Below, in pieces: positions 8,466 through 17,490 of a stretch of DNA of 64,000 nt (positions are counted from its first letter, which is position 1; every line of letters begins with the position of its first letter). The notes below the pieces were generated by a model. It saw only the letters and a program-made list of their open reading frames with translations. It did not search any database and had not been told where the DNA came from. A program made the position numbers and the translations under genes. The stretch covers positions 1,701,501-1,765,500 of the forward strand of contig NZ_CP030059.1 of NCBI RefSeq assembly GCF_015291745.1, written 5' to 3'. Origin of the DNA: Bradyrhizobium sp. CCBAU 53351 (GTDB taxonomy: Bacteria > Pseudomonadota > Alphaproteobacteria > Rhizobiales > Xanthobacteraceae).

Positions 8466-9668
8466 GTGACGGAGTTGGTTCATCGTGAGAAGGCGCATGT
8501 CCTGCCGCTCGACAGCATCAGGGGCATCGCTGCGACGTCGGTGGTGATTCACCATCTGCTGCTGATGCCGACGTTCCTCGCAGCGTTCCCGCACAATGCG
8601 TGGATCAACTGCTCCTTCTTCAGAAGCTCCTGGCTGCTGGTCGATTTGTTCTTCGTTCTCAGCGGGATCGTCATGTCGCTCAGCTACGTCGAGAGCGACT
8701 TCGGCCGCTTTTCGCTGCGTGAGTTCATGGTGCGGCGCCTGGCGAGGGTCTATCCGTTGCACATCGTCATGCTGATGGCCAATCTGTTGTTTCGCCTCCT
8801 GCGCATCAGCCTGGTCATGGCGGGCGTCGTCGTGGCCGCGCCGGCCGCCTTCGAAGTGAACAATGCCTATTCCTTCGGTCTCAACGTCCTGCTGCTGCAT
8901 TCGATGGGGTTCATCGACTATCTCAGCTGGAACGCGCCAAGCTGGAGCATCAGCGTCGAATTCTACACCTATCTGGTGTTTGGCCTGATCGTCCTCTTTG
9001 CCCAGCGCATGCGGTCCCTGCTCTGGTTCTACGTGCTCTGCGGCGCGCTTGCGGTCGCAAGCCTGGTCTTCATCATCTTCGGGCTCGACAAGAGGAGCCT
9101 CGGGCTTCAGACCGATTTCGGCATCCTGCGCTGCTTCGTGAGCTTCTTTCTGGGCGTGTTGACGGTCAGGATCGTTGACCGCCTGCCGGCCAAGCCGGGC
9201 CCTGCCGTGCAGGGCGCGCTGCAATTCGTCGCCATGATCGCCAGCATCGTGCTGGTGTCCCTGGCGGAGACCAGTCCTGCGTCGACCTTCCTCGCGCCCG
9301 TGACGTTTGCGATCTTCCTCGGCAGCCTGCTCGCCTTTCCGGATGCGCTGCTGGTGCCGCGGATTCTGGTGGCCAAGCCGCTGGTCTGGCTCGGGAAACG
9401 TTCCTACTCGATCTATATGGTGCACGCCCTCGTGGTGCTGCTGGCCGAGTATTTTGTGCGGGCGGTCGGGGCGGGGCGCATCGCCGCGCTGGATTCGGTC
9501 TGGGCCGGTCTGCCGGCCTCGCTGAATCTCGTGGTCTCGTTGGCCGCCGTGCTGGCGGTCTCCCACTTCACCTATCTCTACGTCGAAATCCCAGGCGGAA
9601 AGCTCATGCGGAACGCGCTCGGAAGCCGGCCCGATTTCTCGGCGTCCCCCGCGCGGCAGACGAACTGA
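8466..9668 (+). CDS. Membrane acyltransferase, OafA/YrhL type (1 of 5)
   Basis: 400 residues with about ten membrane helices, the size and layout of the acyltransferase-3 family. The diagnostic start LDSIRGIAATSVVIHH gives the conserved Arg and His near residues 19-29, and ARVYPLHIV and PSWSISVEFYTYL follow as expected. Such enzymes move acetyl or similar acyl groups from the cytoplasm onto polysaccharide in the inner membrane. The start is a GTG at 8466; the nearby ATG is followed at once by a stop. First gene of a four-gene plus-strand operon (spacings 7, 9 and minus 4 bases). The acyl donor and acceptor cannot be told from sequence. Confidence 0.85.
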   Translation: MTELVHREKAHVLPLDSIRGIAATSVVIHHLLLMPTFLAAFPHNAWINCSFFRSSWLLVDLFFVLSGIVMSLSYVESDFGRFSLREFMVRRLARVYPLHIVMLMANLLFRLLRISLVMAGVVVAAPAAFEVNNAYSFGLNVLLLHSMGFIDYLSWNAPSWSISVEFYTYLVFGLIVLFAQRMRSLLWFYVLCGALAVASLVFIIFGLDKRSLGLQTDFGILRCFVSFFLGVLTVRIVDRLPAKPGPAVQGALQFVAMIASIVLVSLAETSPASTFLAPVTFAIFLGSLLAFPDALLVPRILVAKPLVWLGKRSYSIYMVHALVVLLAEYFVRAVGAGRIAALDSVWAGLPASLNLVVSLAAVLAVSHFTYLYVEIPGGKLMRNALGSRPDFSASPARQTN

Positions 9669-9675
9669 GCCCGGC

Positions 9676-11013
9676 ATGACGATCCTTGCGCTGCATCGTC
9701 CCCGGATCACGCTGATCAGCCTCAACATCGAGGCGATCGCGCTCGGGGTCTATCTGGTCCGCGACGCCTTCGGCGGCGTGATCCGTTATTACACCAGCAT
9801 CTATCACGTGGATCCGCTCTGGTACCTGCCTGACGGCGTCGCGCTTTTGTGCCTGGCCCAGTTCTTCGTGCATTGCATCCTGCGCAATCGTAGCACCCTC
9901 GCGCTGCTGGTGCTGGTCCAGATCATGCTGTCGCTCGTGCTCGGCTACCTCTTCATGGGAACGATGAACGCGGCGATCTCGTCGTTCAAGATGATGCTCC
10001 CGGTGTTCGTGGGGTTCTGCTTCTGCGATTCCAGTCTTGGTTCGTACCGAAAGCTGCTGTCGGTCATCGCGGTGACCTTCTATCTCTCCGTGATCGGCGT
10101 TTTCCTGACCAAGTTCTATTTGATGCCCTGGGTGGGCTATAAATACGAATCCTTCGGCGCGGTGCGCGAGGCCGGCCGGTTGTGGTGGGCCTATGGCGGC
10201 GACGACCAGCGCCTCATGGGCTTTGCCGCCGACAACACCATGGCGGCCTTCTTCATCCTGGTGTCGTTCGCGATCACGTCCATTCGCATGAGCACCAGTT
10301 GGTGCCTCATATTTGGTTCCATCGCGATCTATGCCATCAAGCTGACCACGAGCAAGACGACCATGATCGTCCTCGTGCTCTATCTTGTTCTGCTGGTCTT
10401 CGTGCGGATGCTGCCGGAGAAATCGCGCTTCCCCGCAATCCGATTGATCGCGCAATGGTCCTTCGCCGCGATCTTCGTGCCGTTCTTCATGATCGTGGTG
10501 GCATCGGGGACCGCCGCGGTGCCGCACTCGACCCTGTTCAGCATCGTCGATCGCATCAACAACAGCTGGCAGCTGCCGTTCGTCTACATGAACCAGCTCA
10601 TGCCGATCGGTCTGGTGACCGGTTGCGGCGCGGGCTGCTTCAACTATCCGCAGAAGCTGTTCTCGCCGCTCGCGCATTTCTGGGTGCCCGTCGACAATTT
10701 CTACATCGGGACTTACCTGATGTTCGGTCTCCCGTTCGCCGCATTCATGGTGATGGTATTCCGGGCGACATTCGGAGCGACCGACGTCTACAAGCTGACG
10801 CTGATCTTCGTCGTCAATCTGTTCACGATCACGGTGCTGAATTACGGCCCGGCGTCCGGCCTGCTGATCATCGCATTGAGCTTCAGCGAGGTGTTCTCGC
10901 GCCGTGCGGCCTCCGCGCGGGCGGGAGACGCAGTGCCAATCGTCATGCGGCCGCCGGTGCCGTCATTGGAAGGCTTCCGCCCGGATATACCGGCGGCGAG
11001 CGGAAGCAGGTGA
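9676..11013 (+). CDS. Wzy-like EPS polymerase (multi-helix membrane protein)
   Basis: 445 residues with about ten to twelve predicted helices and a larger periplasmic loop around residues 270-350 containing TGCGAGCFNYPQKLF and VPVDNFYIGTYLM. Arg and polar residues in that loop resemble the O-antigen ligase/polymerase class, whose primary sequence is very variable. No other gene in the EPS locus can be the polymerase, which supports the call by elimination. The C-terminal 45 residues are polar and cytoplasmic. The gene starts 7 bases after the preceding acyltransferase and is co-transcribed with two more. An alternative is an unrelated membrane protein of unknown role. Confidence 0.6.
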   Translation: MTILALHRPRITLISLNIEAIALGVYLVRDAFGGVIRYYTSIYHVDPLWYLPDGVALLCLAQFFVHCILRNRSTLALLVLVQIMLSLVLGYLFMGTMNAAISSFKMMLPVFVGFCFCDSSLGSYRKLLSVIAVTFYLSVIGVFLTKFYLMPWVGYKYESFGAVREAGRLWWAYGGDDQRLMGFAADNTMAAFFILVSFAITSIRMSTSWCLIFGSIAIYAIKLTTSKTTMIVLVLYLVLLVFVRMLPEKSRFPAIRLIAQWSFAAIFVPFFMIVVASGTAAVPHSTLFSIVDRINNSWQLPFVYMNQLMPIGLVTGCGAGCFNYPQKLFSPLAHFWVPVDNFYIGTYLMFGLPFAAFMVMVFRATFGATDVYKLTLIFVVNLFTITVLNYGPASGLLIIALSFSEVFSRRAASARAGDAVPIVMRPPVPSLEGFRPDIPAASGSR

Positions 11014-11022
11014 GAACGAACG

Positions 11023-12129
11023 ATGCATAAACGGCTTGCATTCATCGACACGCTGCGCGGCATTGCCGTGCTGTCGGTCCTGGTCCAGCACGTATTCGAG
11101 ATCATCGTCGAAAAGCATCCGACGGGTGCCTATTACTGGCCCTTCCATGACGTGTTCGGCTACTATATGAATTTCGGCCGGTTCGGCGTCGTGCTGTTCT
11201 TCTTCGTCAGCGGCTTCGTCATTCCGTTCAGCTTTCCGGACAGCGCCACGCCGGTTCGGGATTTCGCGATCAGCCGCTTCTTCCGGCTCTATCCGGCCTA
11301 CTGGACCTCGCTCGTGATCGGTCTCGTGACGATGCAGCTGATGGACTCGAAGGTCTATCCGCTGGGGCAGGTTGCTGCGAACGTGACGATGCTGCAGACC
11401 TTCGTGAACATCCCGAACCTCTGGGTGTTCTACTGGACGCTGGCGATCGAGCTGCTGTTCTATGTCGGATGCACCATCCTGTTTGCGATGGGGCTGCTGA
11501 ACCAGCGCTTCACGGCCGTGGCGATCGTCATTGCCGCCGCGCTGGTCGGAACGACCGCTGCACTTCTGGCGGAGAACAGGACCGTTTCCTCGGTGATGGA
11601 GGTGGGGTTGAACCTGTCGGCGATGTTCCTGGGCAAGATCATCCGCGATACCGTCATCGGCGGAAAGCTGCGATGGACCCACGTGGCGGTCTGCACGCTG
11701 CTGTATGCGATCTTCGCCATCACCCTGTCCGACCGGCGCTTCGGCGGCGTGTATCACGAGAATTTCTTCTACAGCTATTCGATCGGATCGGCTTATGTCG
11801 GCGCCGCGCTGGTCTTCATCGGCTTCGCCGTGTTCGGCGAGCGAATGGCGTGGCGCCCGATGGCATTCGTCGGCGTGATCAGCTATTCGGTCTACCTGAT
11901 GTCGCCCTTCGTGATCGTCTTCATCCATCGCCTCGTCTGGTTCGGCGATGGGCCGCTGGGATGGTCGATCTTCCTGGCGCTGATCCTGGCGCTGTCACTT
12001 ATCGTCAGCTGGATGACGTTCACGTTCGTCGAGAAGCCCAGCATCGCCTTTGGACAACGGTTCCGCTCGGCGCGACGAAAGAAAGTGGTTCTCGAGCCTG
12101 CGCTCAGCACCCAGGGCGCCGCAGAGTGA
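11023..12129 (+). CDS. Membrane acyltransferase, OafA/YrhL type (2 of 5)
   Basis: 368 residues and about ten membrane helices. FIDTLRGIAVLSVLVQH near residue 6 carries the family's Arg and His, followed by FFFVSGFVIPFSF and FRLYPAYWTSLVI. Near the end, GVISYSVYLMSPFVIVF is a typical late helix. It probably acylates the EPS repeat unit. The start has an AGGTGAGAA ribosome-binding sequence. The stop codon overlaps the GTG start of the next gene by 4 bases, so the two are translationally coupled. Confidence 0.85.
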   Translation: MHKRLAFIDTLRGIAVLSVLVQHVFEIIVEKHPTGAYYWPFHDVFGYYMNFGRFGVVLFFFVSGFVIPFSFPDSATPVRDFAISRFFRLYPAYWTSLVIGLVTMQLMDSKVYPLGQVAANVTMLQTFVNIPNLWVFYWTLAIELLFYVGCTILFAMGLLNQRFTAVAIVIAAALVGTTAALLAENRTVSSVMEVGLNLSAMFLGKIIRDTVIGGKLRWTHVAVCTLLYAIFAITLSDRRFGGVYHENFFYSYSIGSAYVGAALVFIGFAVFGERMAWRPMAFVGVISYSVYLMSPFVIVFIHRLVWFGDGPLGWSIFLALILALSLIVSWMTFTFVEKPSIAFGQRFRSARRKKVVLEPALSTQGAAE

Positions 12130-13217
12130 CCAAGCTTCCGCACCAGCCGGGCGTCGCCTATGACGGATCGTTCGTTCCGTCGGTGCAGGGGCTTCGCGGC
12201 ATTGCGGCGCTGAGCGTGCTGATGGATCATTTCTACGACATGCCGAAGGGCGGCATGTACGACATTCCGGATCCCGGATTCCTGCCGCCGCTCTGGACCT
12301 GGCTGCAATCGGTGATCAATGTCGGCGGGCATGGCGTCGAGCTGTTCTTCATGATCAGCGGCTTCCTGATCCCGGCCAGCCTGGTACGGCACGGATCGCT
12401 GCCGCGGTTCTTCTTCGATCGCGTCCTGCGCATCATGCCGGTATTCGTCGTCCTGCATCTCGCGCTGTTCGCGATAGGTCCGATCGTCGCTTACAAGTTC
12501 TTCCGTGGGATCGATCTGCCGAGCTATCTCGGGATATTCGCGGCCAACCTGTTCTTCGTGCAGGACGCGCTCGGCTTGCCCATTGCCCAGCAGAACGCCT
12601 GGACGCTGACCTATGAATGGGCATTCTACATCTGGTTTGCCGCGACGTTCTCGATGCTGCGCATCGGCGGCAAGATGTTGGCAGCGCCTCTGATCCTGCT
12701 GGGCGTCGCCTGTCTGCTGCATTGGCCGATCACGGCCTTCTTCTGCATCGGCATGCTCTTCAGCGCCACCGGCTTTCGCATCGCGATTCCGGGGCGTCTC
12801 GGCTTGGTCGTGGGGCTAGCCTGCGGAGTGGCGATGTATGCGAGCCTTGTGCTGTTTCACCCGTTCGTGGCGCTGCTTCCCGGCTTCCTGCTGTTCGGCA
12901 TGGTGCTTGCCCCGGAGTCAGGCCTCGGCAGGGCCCTGAGTGCGCCGGCGCTGCAATATGTCGGCAAGATCAGCTACAGCCTCTATCTCGTGCATCCCTT
13001 CGTGCTGTTCCCCTTGCAGGTGATCGGCCTCAAGCTGGTCGCCGTCGGTGTCGATCGCTGGCTGTTGTGGGCCGCTTTCATCGCGCTTGGGCTGGTGATG
13101 TCGTTGGTGGCGAGCGCGATCAGCTATGAGCTGATCGAGGTCAGGCTGCGGCGCCTGCTCGACGGTGCGATCCGGGGCATGTTCTTTCGGCCGCTGAAGG
13201 TCGGACAATCGGTTTGA
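12126..13217 (+). CDS. Membrane acyltransferase, OafA/YrhL type (3 of 5)
   Basis: 363 residues. The GTG at 12126 lies in a GTGA overlap with the stop of the gene before it, which decides the start; a much longer open frame upstream is only the shadow of gene 2. LRGIAALSVLMDHFYD near residue 23 has the conserved Arg and His, followed by LFFMISGFLIPASLV and FFFDRVLRIMPVFVV. GKISYSLYLVHPFVLF is the late conserved helix. Last gene of the plus-strand operon. It differs clearly from its neighbour, so the pair is not a recent duplication. Confidence 0.85.
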   Translation: MTKLPHQPGVAYDGSFVPSVQGLRGIAALSVLMDHFYDMPKGGMYDIPDPGFLPPLWTWLQSVINVGGHGVELFFMISGFLIPASLVRHGSLPRFFFDRVLRIMPVFVVLHLALFAIGPIVAYKFFRGIDLPSYLGIFAANLFFVQDALGLPIAQQNAWTLTYEWAFYIWFAATFSMLRIGGKMLAAPLILLGVACLLHWPITAFFCIGMLFSATGFRIAIPGRLGLVVGLACGVAMYASLVLFHPFVALLPGFLLFGMVLAPESGLGRALSAPALQYVGKISYSLYLVHPFVLFPLQVIGLKLVAVGVDRWLLWAAFIALGLVMSLVASAISYELIEVRLRRLLDGAIRGMFFRPLKVGQSV

Positions 13218-13238
13218 GACACCGCGGTGCCGTCGCGG

Positions 13239-14396
13239 TCAGCTCACGGTACGACCCGCGAGCTTGTGATAGGAGCCCAGCAATCCTTCGGCGATGCGGT
13301 CCCAGTTCAAGATGCCGGCCGCGGTCTGCCGCGCGCCGTCGGTCAATGTCGCGGCAAGAGGTTTCGAGGTCAGCACGCGTTCGAGCGCATCTGCCAGTGC
13401 CGTGGCATCGCCGGGAGGAACAAGCAGCCCGTTGACACCGTCGGTGACGACGTCGGGAATGCCGCCGGTGGCGCTGGCGACGACGGGACGCGCATTGCCG
13501 TAAGCCGATGCAAGCACGCCGCTCTGCGTCGCATCCTTGTACGGCAAGGCGACTACGGCGGCGGATTGAAACAGTCGCCCGGTATCGGCAGGTGAAATGT
13601 AGGCATTGATGGTCTTGACCGTCGGCATCGCCGCCATCCGCGCGCCGAGCCGCGTCATCTCGGGACCGCGGCCGGCAACGATCGCCTCGTGCGCCACGCC
13701 GCGCCGGGCCAAGATGTCGATCGCGTCGATGAAGACGTCCAGGCCCTTGTAGGCCCACATCCGTCCAAAAAACAGGATGCGCGTGGATTCGGGCGCGGTG
13801 ATCGTACCCCTGGCCGGCGGAACCATGAGCACGCCGTGCATGCTGGAAACCGTCTCGCCCTTGAAGTCGGGTGACGCGCGGCGGAAATCTGCAATGCAGC
13901 TCTCGCCGTGCGTCGTAACGACCGACGCGGCGGCGCGCATGCGTTCACGCCAGCTGTCCTCGCGTGGCGAGGTGCCGGAGCCGCCTTCCGAATGCGGAAT
14001 CGCATCGTGAACCGTCAACACGAGAGGGATGCCGAGGGGACGAAGGAACTGGATCAGCTTGGACGTGTAGATCTCCGGAACTTCGTGACAATGAATCACG
14101 TCCGGACGAAACGAAATTATGTCGAGGAACGAGGCCGGGATGCCGATCGCGCCACCACGGCGCAGGCTCAGGTCGCGAATCCGGGTCTGAAATGGCGCCG
14201 CCACGGCGATATCGGCCAGTTCCCATTGCTGGTTGGCATCCTTGCGGTTGAGCACGAGGCGAACGTCGCAATGATGCGCCAATCCCGATGCGAGCCGGTA
14301 GGAATATTCCGCAAAATGCGGTGCGTAGATCGCTACACGCAAGCGCCTGGAGTTGCGGAGAGAACGCTGGGCAGGCGAATTCATCAAGGCATCCAT
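13239..14396 (-). CDS. Glycosyltransferase family 4 (1 of 4)
   Basis: 385 residues with a GT-B fold. The N-terminal acceptor domain includes DVIHCHEVPEIYTSKL and TVHDAIPHSEGG; the nucleotide-sugar domain has ILFFGRMWAYKGLDVFI near residue 225 and a late GVLASAYGNARPVVASATGG stretch, where the family has its EX7E acid pair; here an acidic residue of that pair is not evident. It transfers a sugar to the lipid-linked EPS intermediate on the cytoplasmic side. A second Met at codon 5 is an alternative start. It is transcribed away from the flippase gene and converges with the acyltransferase operon with 21 bases between stops. The donor sugar is unknown. Confidence 0.8.
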   Translation of the reverse strand: MDALMNSPAQRSLRNSRRLRVAIYAPHFAEYSYRLASGLAHHCDVRLVLNRKDANQQWELADIAVAAPFQTRIRDLSLRRGGAIGIPASFLDIISFRPDVIHCHEVPEIYTSKLIQFLRPLGIPLVLTVHDAIPHSEGGSGTSPREDSWRERMRAAASVVTTHGESCIADFRRASPDFKGETVSSMHGVLMVPPARGTITAPESTRILFFGRMWAYKGLDVFIDAIDILARRGVAHEAIVAGRGPEMTRLGARMAAMPTVKTINAYISPADTGRLFQSAAVVALPYKDATQSGVLASAYGNARPVVASATGGIPDVVTDGVNGLLVPPGDATALADALERVLTSKPLAATLTDGARQTAAGILNWDRIAEGLLGSYHKLAGRTVS

Positions 14397-14624
14397 TTTG
14401 CATCACTTTGCAAAGGTTGATTGGAGTGTAGTCCACGATTTGAACTCACTTCCACTCTAAATCGGAAACGTGACGGCACTCATCTGATTGCCATCACTCC
14501 GTCGTAACGTAGCGAGCAATCAGTACTCCGCCGTGATCGGAGATGGTGACGTCACGGCCGCATCGTGCCACGTCGTCTAGTCTGCGATTGTGGTTGGATC
14601 TGTCGGAATTGGGTCGAATTGTTG
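14397..14624. promoter_or_regulatory. Divergent promoter region between GT4 and flippase genes
   Basis: 228 bases with lower GC than the genes. It includes a perfect 10-bp palindrome, GTGACGTCAC, at 14546-14555, 69 bases before the flippase start. This is a plausible operator, but a palindrome this short is not proof. Confidence 0.35.
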
Positions 14625-16082
14625 ATGAACGTCACGCAGGGCAAACAACATCAGGTCGTGGTGGCGTTGTTTTGGTCGCTCGCACAGAATTGGGGCGGCC
14701 GCGCACTGTCGTTCGTGCTGTTCCTGGTATTGGCGCGGCTGCTCAATCCTGCCGATTTCGGCCTTGCCGCGCTGGTCGCCTTCATCCTGCTGCTTCTGAG
14801 CTCGATCGCCGAATTCGGCTTCGGTGACGCGCTGATTCAGCGGCGGACGCTCGAGCCCGCCGACGTGACGCTGCCTTTTTTCTGCTCGTTTGCAGCCTCG
14901 GCGCTTCTGGCCGTCCTGATTGCGCTGCTCGCAACCGACATCGAGCGTTGGCTCGACGTGAAGGGGCTCGCGCCGCTGTTGACAGCTGCCTCTCTCGCGC
15001 TGCCGATCGGCACCGCCACCCTGTTCCAGGAGGCGCTCTACAAGCGCCAGATGGATTTTCGCGTGCTCGCGGTCAGGACTATGGTGGCAACCGCCGTGTC
15101 CGGCGTCGTGGGCATCGCCTGCGCCTATGCCGGGTTTGGCGCTCTCAGCCTCGTGATCCAGGTCGTCGTCCAGAGCGCGATCAGCGGCTTGTGGCTCTGG
15201 AGCCAGCCGCGATGGCTGCCGATGCGCGGCCACGACATGACAAGTTTTCGCGAGCTCTCGGGCTACAGCATCCATGTCGTGCTGAACAGGCTGCTGGATT
15301 TCGCCATCGTGCGGACGATCGACATGATCATCCTGTCGCTCTATGGCGTCGCGGCGCTCGGCATCTACACGGTCGGTGCGCGGGTCTACATCATCCTGAT
15401 GCAGCTGCTCACCCAGGCGGTCATGGACGTCGCGCTCAGTGCATTGTCCAAGATTGCACATGAGCGAGACCGCATCGCAGGCGCCTATCTTCGCAGCGTC
15501 AGCCTTGGTGCGCTGATCGGATCTCCGGTCTTCGTGCTCCTCGCGGCGATCGCGCCGGAGTTTTCCCTGCTGTTGTTCGGTGCCAAGTGGGGCGGCAGCG
15601 AAGCGGTGATGCGGCCGCTGATGCTGATCGGGGCGGTGCAGACGGTACAGTTCGTCAACAGCGCTTATTTCGGCGCTCTGGGCAAACCAAACTACGTCTT
15701 TGTACTCAACATCCTGAAGTTCTGTACGGTCGTGCCGGCGATGTTCCTGCTTCCGTCGCGCGACATCGGCCAATTGGCCACGATCTTCGCGTTCTCCCAG
15801 CTCGTGGTGACACCCGTGACGTTCACGCTGGCGCTCCGGCTGCTGGGCTTGAGCTGGGGCCAGTTCCTGCGTCCGATTGCGGGCTGCCTGTGCGCCATCG
15901 TCCTGGCTTACGGCGCGGTCGCGCTGTGCCGCGAGGCGACGCCCGGCATGAATCCCTATTTGCGGATGGGATTGCTGTCGTCCTGTTTTGGCGTGACCTA
16001 TCTGACCGGCCTTCTGCTGTTCTGGCGGAAGCAGGTCCTTTCCCTGATCGAGTTCGTCGTGAAGCGCGGTGCGACCGCCTGA
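14625..16082 (+). CDS. Wzx-type polysaccharide flippase (1 of 2)
   Basis: 485 residues with about twelve to fourteen membrane helices and the MOP-superfamily start QNWGGRALSFVLFLVLARLL followed by PADFGLAALV near residue 45. Segments such as GFGDALIQRR and ISGLWLWSQP are typical of the WzxC/AmsL-type polysaccharide transporters. It flips the finished lipid-linked repeat unit across the inner membrane. The Met at 14625 was preferred to an in-frame start 60 bases upstream because the latter adds a Cys-rich stretch without family character. It is followed by the pyruvyl transferase 19 bases later, so one operon. A second flippase lies at 23256-24647. Confidence 0.85.
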   Translation: MNVTQGKQHQVVVALFWSLAQNWGGRALSFVLFLVLARLLNPADFGLAALVAFILLLLSSIAEFGFGDALIQRRTLEPADVTLPFFCSFAASALLAVLIALLATDIERWLDVKGLAPLLTAASLALPIGTATLFQEALYKRQMDFRVLAVRTMVATAVSGVVGIACAYAGFGALSLVIQVVVQSAISGLWLWSQPRWLPMRGHDMTSFRELSGYSIHVVLNRLLDFAIVRTIDMIILSLYGVAALGIYTVGARVYIILMQLLTQAVMDVALSALSKIAHERDRIAGAYLRSVSLGALIGSPVFVLLAAIAPEFSLLLFGAKWGGSEAVMRPLMLIGAVQTVQFVNSAYFGALGKPNYVFVLNILKFCTVVPAMFLLPSRDIGQLATIFAFSQLVVTPVTFTLALRLLGLSWGQFLRPIAGCLCAIVLAYGAVALCREATPGMNPYLRMGLLSSCFGVTYLTGLLLFWRKQVLSLIEFVVKRGATA

Positions 16083-16101
16083 TGAAGACGAGGAGGATGT
16101 C

Positions 16102-17463
16102 GTGAAGCAATTGATCCCCGTGCCCGTACGCCGGCAGCTCCGAGGCTGGCTCAACAGCGCGAAGAATACGCCGTTGGCACTCGATCTGCTCGAGCTGCGC
16201 AGGTGGCAGATCGCCCGCAAGGACGTCGGCGTCAACGGCGCGCCGCGCAACAATCCTCGCCGGCTGGTCGTGCTTCCCTCCGATCCCTGGAGCGTTCATC
16301 AGTCGCGCGGCGACGAGGCCATGATCGAAGCGGCGGCCGGGGAGATGAGGCGGGCCTATCCCAACCTCGAGGTCTACATCATCACAGCGACCGCAACGGC
16401 GAGCGCGGACGTGCGCGCGATGGGCTTCGAGCCGCTCGAGCTCTGGAGGCAGCCGTTCTCCTATGAGACGGTGGCGCAGGAGCTGTCGCTCACCAGGCCG
16501 GATTTCGGGCTGGTCCTGGGCGCCGACGTGCTCGACGGCTACTATTCTCCGGTGGATGCCGCGCGCATGCTGCTGGTTGCCGATCTGATGGCGGCGTTCG
16601 GCGCCAAGGTCAGCGTGCTCGGCTTCAGCTTCAACTCCCGCCCGGCGAAAGCGCTACGCGAGGTATTCCGGCTGCTCGATCCGGGCGTGGTCCTGAATCT
16701 GCGTGATGCGATCTCCCTTCGGCGCTTCGACGATTTCGCCCGCAAGCGCGCCCATCTGGTCGCTGACGCCGCATTCATGCTGACGCCGCGGACGGATACG
16801 GCCGCAGTGAAGCAGATCGCGGCCGCGATCGCGCGGCAGCGCGAGCAGGGCCGCAAGGTCTTCGTCTTCAACATCCATCCGATGCTGTTCAAGAAGCCGG
16901 AGCCGGCCAAGTTGCGGCAAATGATAGACCGCGCGGCGGGCGCCATGGAGCTTCTGTCTCGCGAGCACAATGCAAGCTGGTTGTTGCTGGCGCACGACTA
17001 CCGCCCGGAGATCGCCGACGACAATTGCCTCCGGCCGCTGGCCGCCCGTCTCAAGCCCGCGCTGGGCGACCGCGTGCATCACGTCGATCAGGTGCTGTCG
17101 GCTGGCGAGATCAAGGCCGTCGTCGGTCTGGTCGATGGCGTGATCACCGGCCGCATGCATCTGGCGATTGCGGCGCTCGGGCAGGGAACGCCCGTCGCAG
17201 CGATTACCTATCAGGACAAATTCCAGGGCCTGTTCGCGCATTTCGGCGTCAGCGAACAGCTGTTGCTGTCGCCCGCGCAGTTTCTCGTCGGCGACAGCTT
17301 CGAGACGTTTCTGCAGCATTTCCTCGGCGCGCACGAAGCCGTCGGCCAGCAGGTCCGTCAGGCTCTGCCTGGCGTCATGGAATTGTCCCGCGCCAATGTC
17401 GCGCCGCTGCTGGGCGAGAGCGCGATGCGGATTGTGCCGGCGGCCGACGGTAAGGTCGCCTGA
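16102..17463 (+). CDS. Polysaccharide pyruvyl transferase family protein
   Basis: 453 residues, soluble, of the WcaK/CsaB/ExoV-like family. The N-terminal region contains VVLPSDPWSVHQSRGDEAMI, the glycine-poor counterpart of the family's GDEA motif. Later landmarks are LVLGADVLDGYYSP, VLNLRDAISLRRF (the RD-x-S element) and VDGVITGRMHLAIAALGQG near residue 355, the conserved TxRxH region. These enzymes form pyruvate ketals on sugars using phosphoenolpyruvate and so add negative charge to EPS. The GTG at 16102 was chosen because GAGGAGG lies just before it. It is co-transcribed with the flippase. Confidence 0.75.
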   Translation: MKQLIPVPVRRQLRGWLNSAKNTPLALDLLELRRWQIARKDVGVNGAPRNNPRRLVVLPSDPWSVHQSRGDEAMIEAAAGEMRRAYPNLEVYIITATATASADVRAMGFEPLELWRQPFSYETVAQELSLTRPDFGLVLGADVLDGYYSPVDAARMLLVADLMAAFGAKVSVLGFSFNSRPAKALREVFRLLDPGVVLNLRDAISLRRFDDFARKRAHLVADAAFMLTPRTDTAAVKQIAAAIARQREQGRKVFVFNIHPMLFKKPEPAKLRQMIDRAAGAMELLSREHNASWLLLAHDYRPEIADDNCLRPLAARLKPALGDRVHHVDQVLSAGEIKAVVGLVDGVITGRMHLAIAALGQGTPVAAITYQDKFQGLFAHFGVSEQLLLSPAQFLVGDSFETFLQHFLGAHEAVGQQVRQALPGVMELSRANVAPLLGESAMRIVPAADGKVA

Positions 17464-17490
17464 ACGCCGCTCACGTCATCGGCAGGGCAG

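Noticed and set aside
14577..16253. 558-residue open frame on the minus strand
   Set aside because: Antisense to the flippase; His/Gln/Arg-rich, typical of a shadow of a membrane protein gene.
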